Of a stretch of DNA of 21,874 nt, positions 15,821-21,874 are shown piece by piece. A program made the position numbers and the translations under genes. Position 1 is the first letter of the stretch. Every line of letters starts with the position of its first letter. The notes under the pieces were generated by a model. It had not been told where the DNA came from. It searched no databases and saw nothing but the letters and a program-made list of their open reading frames with translations. This DNA comes from Eshraghiella sp964576255 (GTDB lineage: Bacteria; Bacillota; Clostridia; Lachnospirales; Lachnospiraceae): NCBI GenBank assembly GCA_964576255.1, contig CAZNUK010000036.1, positions 1 through 21,874 of the forward strand. The letters run 5' to 3'.

Positions 15821-15830
15821 AAATTCTTAA
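15802..15830 (-). promoter_or_regulatory. Possible cheR promoter across the S1 terminator
   Basis: Minus strand: -35 TTAAGA (15825-15830), 17 bases, -10 TATATA (15802-15807). The -10 lies in the hairpin loop and the start would fall in the distal stem arm. Only four of six -35 bases match, so this is a candidate, not a firm call. Confidence 0.4.
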
Positions 15831-16943
15831 TTATTCAGCATCAGCTTCAGCAGTTGTCTCTTCAACTACTTCCTCAACAGTCTCTTCAACTTCTGGAAGT
15901 AAAGCTTTCATACTAAGGCTAATCTTACGATCTTCAACATTAATGTCAACAACCTTAGCTTCAATCTGCTGTCCAATCTTTAATGCATCAGCAGGCTTCT
16001 CAATGCGCTCTCTTGAAATCTGTGAAACATGAAGTAAAGCATCAACGCCAACTTCAAGTTCAACGAAAGCACCAAAATCAGTCATTCTTGCAACAGTACC
16101 TGTTACAACTGTGTCAACTGCATATTTGGTATCAGCATTAAGCCATGGATTCTCGCTGTCAAACTTAAGACTTAAAGCAACCTTATCACCCTTAATCTCT
16201 TTAACAAATGCCTTAACCACATCACCTGTCTTAAATTTCTTCTTAGGGTTCTCAATTCTTCCCCATGAAATCTCAGATACATGTAAAAGACCATCAACTC
16301 CACCAAGGTCAATAAATGCACCAAAATCTGTAACATTCTTAACTTCGCCTTCTACGACCTGACCTTCTGAAAGCTTTGCAAGTGCTGCATCCTTCATCTC
16401 GGCCTTCTTAGCTGCTACAAGCTGCTTACGGTTACCAATAATTCTTCTCTTCTTAGGATTGAATTCTGTAATAATGAACTCAATTTCCTGACCTGCATAC
16501 TTAGATAAATCTTTCTCGTAAGTATCTGACACAAGGCTTGCAGGGATGAATACCTTAGTCTCCTCAACAATAACTGTGATTCCACCATCAAGAACCTGAG
16601 CAACCTTAGCTGTAAGAACAGTCTTATTCTCAAATGCTTCCTCAAGCTTCTTGTTACCTGCTTCAGCTGCTAATCTCTTATATGAGAGTAATACGGAACC
16701 TTCTCCGTCATTAACCTTAACAACTTTAGCTCTGATAGAATCTCCTTCCTTCACAACGGTACGAAGGTCAAGGCCCGGTACGCTTGAATATTCATTGCGT
16801 GGAATAATTCCATCAGCTTTATAATCAATGTTAAGAACAATTTCATCTTCTTTAACTGCTATAACCTTGCCGTCAACAACCTCCCCATTATGTATAGTTT
16901 TTAATGTTCCTTCTAACATCTGTTCAAAACTTAAATCTGACAT
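15831..16943 (-). CDS. rpsA: S1 RNA-binding domain protein (ribosomal protein S1-like)
   Basis: A 370-residue cytoplasmic RNA-binding protein with four S1 domains at about 20-89, 107-174, 194-262 and 277-346. The last two carry the clear S1 signature (V-T-D-F-G-A-F-I-D-L and M-T-D-F-G-A-F-V-E-L, each with a following L-L-H-V-S). An acidic tail rich in E and V closes the protein. The number of domains fits Firmicute S1-like proteins rather than the six-domain E. coli S1. The ATG lies inside the 3' end of ispH (13-base overlap, different frame). Its AGGAGG site, 10 bases upstream, is part of ispH coding sequence. In many clostridia these two genes are fused; here they are separate but coupled. 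Confidence 0.93.
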   Translation of the reverse strand: MSDLSFEQMLEGTLKTIHNGEVVDGKVIAVKEDEIVLNIDYKADGIIPRNEYSSVPGLDLRTVVKEGDSIRAKVVKVNDGEGSVLLSYKRLAAEAGNKKLEEAFENKTVLTAKVAQVLDGGITVIVEETKVFIPASLVSDTYEKDLSKYAGQEIEFIITEFNPKKRRIIGNRKQLVAAKKAEMKDAALAKLSEGQVVEGEVKNVTDFGAFIDLGGVDGLLHVSEISWGRIENPKKKFKTGDVVKAFVKEIKGDKVALSLKFDSENPWLNADTKYAVDTVVTGTVARMTDFGAFVELEVGVDALLHVSQISRERIEKPADALKIGQQIEAKVVDINVEDRKISLSMKALLPEVEETVEEVVEETTAEADAE

Positions 16944-17782
16944 CTCGTTTGAACCTCCTCAATAATAATATTTGGGGTTGAAGCCCCGGCTGTTATACCG
17001 ACTTTGCTTGCTCCACTCAAAAGAGAATAGTCCATATCATCCGCAGTTTCAATAAAATAAGTATTCTTACATATTCCGCTGCAAATCTCAAAAAGCTTCT
17101 GTGTATTAGAGCTGTTATGACCTCCAATAACCAACATAGCATCAACTTGCGATGCAATATCTGCTGCTTCTTTCTGTCTCTCTTCAGTGGCATTACAAAT
17201 AGTATTTAAAACATTACTTTTATGATAAACTTTTTTTCGAAAAATTTCAACTATATCTTGAAACTTGTTGTAATTAAATGTTGTTTGACTGACAATTACA
17301 AGCTCTTTTCGCTCAAAATCGTATTCTTTAATAAACTTTTCTGTTTCTTCCATTGAATTTAACACCACGCAGTCCTCTCCTGCACAGCTTTTTATTCCCT
17401 GAACTTCAGGATGATTTTTATCTCCTATAATCACAACAAACTTATTATCAGCAGCAGCTTCCTTAACAATTTTATGAATTTTGAGGACAAAAGGACAGGT
17501 GGCATCTACAATTTGATGTCCACAAGCTCTGATGTAATCATAATCCTCCTGTAAGATTCCATGAGCTCTGATTATAACAGTACCTGCAGGAGCATTCTTA
17601 ACAGCCTCCTTATCAGAAAGCATTACAACACCTTTTTTCTTCAAATCTTCTACTACCTGGTCGTTATGAATAATCGGACCATATGTGTATACGTTCTCTT
17701 TGAAAGCATTGTCATATACCATATCTACTGCCCGTTTTACTCCGAAGCAAAATCCTGCTGTTTTTGCCAAAATAATTTCCAT
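16931..17782 (-). CDS. ispH: 4-hydroxy-3-methylbut-2-enyl diphosphate reductase IspH
   Basis: The last enzyme of the MEP isoprenoid pathway, reducing HMBPP to IPP and DMAPP with an iron-sulfur cluster. Its 283 residues are the normal length. The three cluster cysteines are C12 (A-G-F-C-F-G-V), C96 (D-A-T-C-P-F-V) and C196 (T-I-C-N-A-T). Substrate residues H39, H74 (R-A-H-G), H124 and the G-G-H-N-S-S-N-T loop are in place. The C-terminus shows G-I-T-A-G-A-S-T-P. AGGTGA lies about 6 bases before the ATG, and the gene follows cmk by 12 bases. Its end overlaps the S1 gene. Confidence 0.97.
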   Translation of the reverse strand: MEIILAKTAGFCFGVKRAVDMVYDNAFKENVYTYGPIIHNDQVVEDLKKKGVVMLSDKEAVKNAPAGTVIIRAHGILQEDYDYIRACGHQIVDATCPFVLKIHKIVKEAAADNKFVVIIGDKNHPEVQGIKSCAGEDCVVLNSMEETEKFIKEYDFERKELVIVSQTTFNYNKFQDIVEIFRKKVYHKSNVLNTICNATEERQKEAADIASQVDAMLVIGGHNSSNTQKLFEICSGICKNTYFIETADDMDYSLLSGASKVGITAGASTPNIIIEEVQTRCQI

Positions 17783-17794
17783 TAAATCACCTGA

Positions 17795-18460
17795 TTAAAT
17801 TGATTTTTTATATTCTCTTATAATTGCTTCTGTAACCTCAGAAATATTCATATCCGATGAATCCACCAACACAGCATCATCTGCCTGTTTAAGCGGTGAC
17901 ACATCCCTGTTCATATCTCTGTAATCTCTGTCAGCAATATCCTTCTTAATATCTTCAATATCAGCCACAATACCTTTTCCCTGAAGCTCGTTAAATCTTC
18001 TTGAAGCTCTTGTATCCACACTGGCTGTTAGATAAATTTTACAGGTAGCATTAGGAAGTACGCAGGTTCCGATATCTCTTCCATCCATAACCACATTAGT
18101 AGTGGTTGCAAGCTGTTGTTGAAGCTCTACAAGTTTCTTTCTAACAGGAGCGTATACAGCTGTCTTAGATGCAGTATTCCCTACCACTTCTGTTCTTAAT
18201 CTTCCGGTTATATTTTCTCCATTAAGAATAACCTGTTGGACGCCACTATCATATACGATGTTAATAGATACATTTTCACAAGCTTTTTCAATTGCCACTT
18301 CATTATCAGTATCTATATTATTATCCAAAAAATATACCGCCATAGCTCTGTACATTGCACCTGTATCTACATAGATAAATCCAAGTTCTTTGGCAATATT
18401 TTTGGCTATGGTACTTTTACCTGCACCTGCCGGTCCGTCAATTGCAATACTATGTGCCAT
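17795..18460 (-). CDS. cmk: Cytidylate kinase
   Basis: Phosphorylates CMP and dCMP to the diphosphates using ATP, in the cytoplasm. With the start chosen it has 221 residues, the usual Cmk length. The P-loop G-P-A-G-A-G-K-S-T is at 9-17, V-D-T-G-A-M-Y-R-A at about 30-38, and then V-M-D-G-R-D-I-G-T. The C-terminal lid region R-D-Y-R-D-M-N-R-D-V-S-P-L-K-Q-A-D-D is intact. ATG at 18460 was chosen because AGGAG lies 9 bases upstream and the conserved N-terminus starts M-A-H-S-I-A-I-D-G. An ATG at 18466 is a close alternative, and the frame runs open further into the preceding gene. The cmk-ispH-S1 order is common in clostridia. Confidence 0.96.
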   Translation of the reverse strand: MAHSIAIDGPAGAGKSTIAKNIAKELGFIYVDTGAMYRAMAVYFLDNNIDTDNEVAIEKACENVSINIVYDSGVQQVILNGENITGRLRTEVVGNTASKTAVYAPVRKKLVELQQQLATTTNVVMDGRDIGTCVLPNATCKIYLTASVDTRASRRFNELQGKGIVADIEDIKKDIADRDYRDMNRDVSPLKQADDAVLVDSSDMNISEVTEAIIREYKKSI

Positions 18461-18474
18461 TTTCATTTTCTCCT

Positions 18475-19701
18475 TTATCTTATTGAGCAACCGGCAAGAA
18501 ATCCGGTTGACCATGCTATTTGTAAATTATAACCTCCGGTCACTGCATCCACGTCAAGAATCTCTCCTGCAAAGTATAGATTCTTGATAAGCTTAGATTC
18601 CATTGTGCCCGGGTCCACTTCTTTAACCTCTATCCCGCCATGGGTAATAATAGCTTCATTAAAACCTCTTAAGCCTGTTAATGTAAGTTTAAAATTCTTA
18701 ATAAGATTAACTAAGTTTTTGCGCTCTTCTTTTTTAATTTCATTGACTTTTTTATCAGGATTAATTGCTGAAAGTTCAATTATTACAGGAATCAGAGATT
18801 TTGGTAACAGCTTATCCAAAGCATTGGAAAAATTACGATTCTTATTTTCATCAAAATCTCTTAAGATTCTTTCATCAAGCTGACCCTCGGTAAGTGCCGG
18901 TTTCAAATCGATATTAAGAACAAGCTCCTTAGTTCTTATAATATCTATAACATAACTGCTGGCGCTAAGAACTGTTGGTCCGCTTACGCCAAAATGTGTA
19001 AATAAAAGCTCACCAAAATCCTCGTACAAAACTTTATTATTATCTCTAATAGTTACGCTGACATTTCGAAGGCTTAACCCCTGTAATTCCTTAACCCATT
19101 CTTCTTTGGCATTAAATGGAACAAGAGCAGGAACACATTTGGTTACTTTATGTCCATATTTTTTTGCCATAGTATGTCCTTCTCCTGTGGAGCCTGTTGT
19201 AGGATAGGAATAACCTCCTGTAGCAATAATTACAGAATCTGCGTATAATTTTTTGCCACCAAGAACAATTCCCTTTGCTTCTCCATCATTAACTATTATA
19301 TCCGAAACTGACTGATTTAAAAATATATTAACTCCCAATTCTTTCATTCGGCGTTCTAATGTATTTATGATGTCATAGGATTTATCCGAAACAGGAAACA
19401 CTCTGTTGCCTCTTTCTATTTTAAGAGGACATCCTGCCTCTTCAAAAAACGCCTGTACCATACTGTTATCATAAGTATATATGGCACTATACATAAACTT
19501 GGAATTAGTTACTATTTTGCCAAAAAGCTCCTCTGTGTCGCAGGCATTAGTAACATTACATCGGCCTTTGCCAGTTATATATATTTTCTTGCCAAGCTTT
19601 TCGTTTTTCTCGTACAGGGTAACTCTGTGCCCTGCCATGGAAGCGGATATTGCCGCCATCATCCCAGCAGCGCCTCCGCCTATAACAAATACATTTGACA
19701 T
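18475..19701 (-). CDS. HI0933-family NAD(P)/FAD-dependent flavoprotein
   Basis: A 408-residue flavoprotein of the HI0933/BaiN-like family. Its cellular substrate is not established in general; a few members reduce bile-acid intermediates. The FAD-binding Rossmann motif G-G-G-A-A-G (8-13) with E31 starts the protein. The family motifs G-K-G-R-C-N-V-T-N (44-52), A-T-G-G-Y-S-Y-P-T-T-G-S-T-G and the C-terminal D-V-D-A-V-T-G-G-Y-N-L-Q are present. The ATG overlaps the stop of the upstream regulator gene as TAATG, and cmk starts 14 bases after its stop. This flavoprotein-cmk-ispH order recurs in Lachnospiraceae (from memory), so bile-acid reduction should not be assumed. Confidence 0.9.
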   Translation of the reverse strand: MSNVFVIGGGAAGMMAAISASMAGHRVTLYEKNEKLGKKIYITGKGRCNVTNACDTEELFGKIVTNSKFMYSAIYTYDNSMVQAFFEEAGCPLKIERGNRVFPVSDKSYDIINTLERRMKELGVNIFLNQSVSDIIVNDGEAKGIVLGGKKLYADSVIIATGGYSYPTTGSTGEGHTMAKKYGHKVTKCVPALVPFNAKEEWVKELQGLSLRNVSVTIRDNNKVLYEDFGELLFTHFGVSGPTVLSASSYVIDIIRTKELVLNIDLKPALTEGQLDERILRDFDENKNRNFSNALDKLLPKSLIPVIIELSAINPDKKVNEIKKEERKNLVNLIKNFKLTLTGLRGFNEAIITHGGIEVKEVDPGTMESKLIKNLYFAGEILDVDAVTGGYNLQIAWSTGFLAGCSIR

Positions 19702-20618
19702 TATTCTTCAAGCCCCTTTAAATCCTTAAGAAGATTTTCTCCAAGATAATTTATCTCATCATTATTGGTAAGCTGATAATCTTCCCATATTTCATTAAGT
19801 GTCTCCAGATTTTTAACAGTTTTCTTAGAATTTTGCACGCATAAAGCCACTATTAAAGCATTAATAAGCGACATTGGCGCCACCAGGGAATCCACTATTG
19901 AAGCCATATCGCTTCTTGCAAACAAATTACATGATGAATACAGATTCATAGGTGAATGAATATTATCCGTTATGGCTATAACCTGTGCATTTCTGTTATT
20001 GGCAAATTCCATTGCTTTAAGAGTACGCATAGAATATCTAGGAAAACTAATTCCGATAACAACATCCTTCTCATTAACCCTTAACATCTGCTCAAACATT
20101 TCACTGGAGCTTGTAGTTGTAACTAAAACAACATTATTTACTATTAATCTTAAATAAAAAGCAAGAAACTGTGCAAGTGGTGCTGCACTTCTTACCCCAA
20201 CCACGTAAACTCTTTTGGCATTGGTAATTAAATCAACTGCCATATCAAAGGTCTCAGAATTAAGCTCCTCTAATGTATGTATAATTTTATCTGCATCGCC
20301 CCTTAATACATTTTCTACTATTTTGGAGCGGCTCATATTGCTTTCAATATCAATTCTATCTACACTTTTTAACCTCGTTCGAACACAGGATGCAAGTGCT
20401 TCTGTAAATTCAGGAAAGCCTTCATAACCCATGGTCAAAGCAAATCTGACAACAGTTGATTCACTGACACCGGTGGCTTTCCCGATTTTGGCCGCGGTGG
20501 AAAATGCGGCCACATCAAGATTTTCTATAATATAATGTGAAATTTTTTTCTGACTTTTACTCAGATTAGGAAATTTTTCCTTCATCTGTTCCAAAACATT
20601 TTTGTTCATATGTCCCAT
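19701..20618 (-). CDS. MurR/RpiR family transcriptional regulator
   Basis: A cytoplasmic DNA-binding regulator of 305 residues. The N-terminal HTH_6 domain (about 1-77) has the recognition region V-S-E-S-T-V-V-R-F-A (51-60) followed by G-Y-E-G-F-P-E-F. A SIS domain that usually binds a phosphosugar spans about 125-260, with V-G-V-R-S-A, S-F-P-R-Y-S and I-T-D-N. The ATG at 20618 has a GGAAGGAAGGA ribosome region upstream; an ATG three codons in is possible. It heads the tight operon with the flavoprotein, cmk, ispH and S1, rather than sitting beside sugar genes, so its ligand and targets are unclear. The final 25 or so residues are acidic. Confidence 0.92.
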   Translation of the reverse strand: MGHMNKNVLEQMKEKFPNLSKSQKKISHYIIENLDVAAFSTAAKIGKATGVSESTVVRFALTMGYEGFPEFTEALASCVRTRLKSVDRIDIESNMSRSKIVENVLRGDADKIIHTLEELNSETFDMAVDLITNAKRVYVVGVRSAAPLAQFLAFYLRLIVNNVVLVTTTSSSEMFEQMLRVNEKDVVIGISFPRYSMRTLKAMEFANNRNAQVIAITDNIHSPMNLYSSCNLFARSDMASIVDSLVAPMSLINALIVALCVQNSKKTVKNLETLNEIWEDYQLTNNDEINYLGENLLKDLKGLEE

Positions 20619-20642
20619 TTAGTGGGTCCTTCCTTCCTGCAT

Positions 20643-20671
20643 TAAAAGGGACGAACTTAAAGTTCGTCCCT
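20643..20671 (-). terminator. Intrinsic terminator after the carboxyltransferase gene
   Basis: Minus strand: AGGGACGAAC, loop TTTAA, GTTCGTCCCT (arms 20662-20671 and 20647-20656), then TTTTAAT. It begins 8 bases after the stop codon and ends about 25 bases before the regulator start. Confidence 0.85.
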
Positions 20672-20679
20672 GAATTATT

Positions 20680-21874
20680 TTATACCGGATAAGCTCCATC
20701 CTTGGCCATAGCAGGGTCAATCTTCTTCTGCTGTGCCTCTCTATACTTAAAGAAGTCTGTTGCAACCTGTGGGAATAATGCATAGGATAATACATCCTCA
20801 TCCTGCTGTTTCCACTGTTTCATCTCTTCTTCAAGCTTTGCAAGTTCAGGTTCAAGTGTATCTGCAAAACGACATGTGATTGGTTCTTCGCCAGTCATCT
20901 CAATTGCTTTCTTCTGAACCTCCTCGTTAAATGGTTTAACTGTCTTACCATATTTACCAAGGAGAAGGTCCTTAGATTCCTTAGTAAGACTCTTATATCT
21001 CTCACCAAGCACAACGTTAAGAACAGCCTGTGTACCTACAATCTGGCTTGAAGGTGTAACAAGAGGTGGTTCACCGAAATCTTTACGAACTCTTGGAACC
21101 TCTTCAAGTACTTCATTGTACTTATCCTCAGCCTTCATTTCCTTAAGCTGTGATACAAGGTTACTGAGCATTCCGCCCGGTACCTGATAAAGAAGTGTCT
21201 TAATATTAACACCCATTACCTTAGGATCAAGAAGTCCTGACTTAAGCCACTCTTCTCTCATCGGTCTAAAGTAATCAGCAATTTCCGCAAGAAGATTCTG
21301 GTCAAAATGAGGATCAAATTCTGTTCCCTCAAATGCTTTTGCCATAACCTCTGTTGCAGGCTGGCTGGTACCAAGTGCAAGTGGAGACATAGCTGTATCA
21401 ATGATATCACAGCCTGCTTCTACTGCCTTCATACATGTCATTGAAGCCACACCTGATGTATAGTGGGTATGAAGCTCAATAGGAAGATTAGAACCTTCCT
21501 TAAGTGCCTGTACAAGCTCTACAGCCTGATTTGGAAGGAGAAGTCCTGCCATATCCTTAATACAGATAGAATCTGCACCCATATCCTCAATTTCCTTGGC
21601 AATATTTTTCCAGTAATCAAGAGTATAAGCATCTCCTAATGTGTATGAAAGTGCTACCTGAGCATGTCCATTTTCCTTATTAGCTGCCTTAACAGCAGTC
21701 TCAAGGTTACGAATGTCGTTCAAGCAGTCAAAAATACGAATGATATCAATACCATTGGCAATTGACTTCTGAACAAAATATTCTACAACATCATCAGCAT
21801 ATGGACGATATCCTAAGATATTCTGTCCTCTGAATAACATCTGTAATTTGGTGTTTTTAAATCCATCCTTTAAC
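20680..21874 (-). CDS. oadA: Oxaloacetate decarboxylase alpha / pyruvate carboxylase subunit B (5' end outside window)
   Basis: The biotin-dependent carboxyltransferase of oxaloacetate decarboxylase or two-subunit pyruvate carboxylase. The visible 397 residues are the C-terminal part; the frame stays open to the window edge through L-K-D-G-F-K-N-T-K-L-Q-M-L-F-R-G-Q-N, so the ATG at 21840 is internal. Seen: Y-A-D-D-V-V, I-F-D-C-L-N-D, C-I-K-D-M-A-G with the lysine that is carboxylated in the family, E-L-H-T-H-Y-T-S-G with metal-binding histidines, and the conserved Q-V-P-G-G-M-L-S-N. The protein ends soon after the PYC_OADA domain (K-D-G-A-Y-P-V) with no biotinyl domain or M-K-M motif, so a separate biotin carrier is needed. 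Oxaloacetate decarboxylase and pyruvate carboxylase cannot be told apart here. Confidence 0.92.
   Translation of the reverse strand, partial: LKDGFKNTKLQMLFRGQNILGYRPYADDVVEYFVQKSIANGIDIIRIFDCLNDIRNLETAVKAANKENGHAQVALSYTLGDAYTLDYWKNIAKEIEDMGADSICIKDMAGLLLPNQAVELVQALKEGSNLPIELHTHYTSGVASMTCMKAVEAGCDIIDTAMSPLALGTSQPATEVMAKAFEGTEFDPHFDQNLLAEIADYFRPMREEWLKSGLLDPKVMGVNIKTLLYQVPGGMLSNLVSQLKEMKAEDKYNEVLEEVPRVRKDFGEPPLVTPSSQIVGTQAVLNVVLGERYKSLTKESKDLLLGKYGKTVKPFNEEVQKKAIEMTGEEPITCRFADTLEPELAKLEEEMKQWKQQDEDVLSYALFPQVATDFFKYREAQQKKIDPAMAKDGAYPV

Noticed and set aside
15831..16943. Internal similarity between the S1 domains considered as a DNA repeat
   Set aside because: The repetition is at protein level (S1 domains) and diverged at DNA level; it is ordinary domain duplication.
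1..21874. CRISPR arrays, insertion sequences, phage genes, toxin-antitoxin or defence genes
   Set aside because: No direct repeat series, transposase, integrase, att-like repeats next to the tRNA, or defence-type proteins were seen; the window reads as core chromosome. Sequence left of the tRNA is not available, so an integration at the tRNA 3' end cannot be excluded.

Overview
The window is a gene-dense (roughly 95% coding), AT-rich stretch of a low-GC Gram-positive, Clostridia-type chromosome, most likely Lachnospiraceae or a close relative. This is inferred from a complete clostridial-order rnfCDGEAB operon, a FtsW/RodA plus class B PBP pair behind a large U32 protein, a four-domain S1 protein directly after ispH, strong AGGAGG-type ribosome sites, and U-tailed intrinsic terminators. 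All protein genes except one lie on the minus strand. No mobile element, prophage, CRISPR array or toxin-antitoxin module is visible, and no intergenic gap exceeds about 150 bases.

Layout from right to left, in the direction of minus-strand transcription. (1) 20680-21874: the 3' part of a biotin-dependent carboxyltransferase gene (OadA/PycB type, no biotinyl domain), ending in a terminator. (2) 20618-15831: a tightly packed five-gene operon of a MurR/RpiR regulator, a HI0933-type flavoprotein, cmk, ispH and an S1 protein, ending in a hairpin. (3) 15768-14986: a lone cheR, possibly driven by a promoter lying across that hairpin. (4) 13751-14845, plus strand: an RNase H-like DEDD exonuclease gene facing cheR, with a long hairpin between them. 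(5) 13638-7800: an eight-gene redox operon, rnfC-D-G-E-A-B followed by a NusG domain II protein and a Gx-family membrane protein. Its promoter overlaps that of the divergent exonuclease gene. (6) 7764-5682: ruvA-ruvB-zapA with its own promoter and a strong terminator. (7) 5592-738: a U32 hydroxylase-like protein, FtsW/RodA and a class B PBP, which together link rRNA modification and septal or elongation peptidoglycan synthesis. (8) 658-179: a Nudix hydrolase with its own promoter and terminator. (9) 83-1: tRNA-Leu(CAA) with its own promoter.

Functionally, the Rnf complex couples ferredoxin oxidation by NAD+ to ion export across the membrane. RnfG and RnfD both carry the threonine motif for covalent FMN. 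The two genes after rnfB resemble, from memory, the EetA/EetB membrane pair of flavin-based extracellular electron transfer loci, which is the most interesting association here. The rest is housekeeping: recombination (RuvAB), division (ZapA, FtsW/RodA, PBP), isoprenoids (IspH), nucleotides (Cmk) and translation (S1, tRNA). I did not find a convincing wholly new system. The findings are local: a Cys-rich RnfE tail, promoter/terminator overlaps, an unfused ispH/S1 junction, and a sugar-type regulator heading a housekeeping operon.
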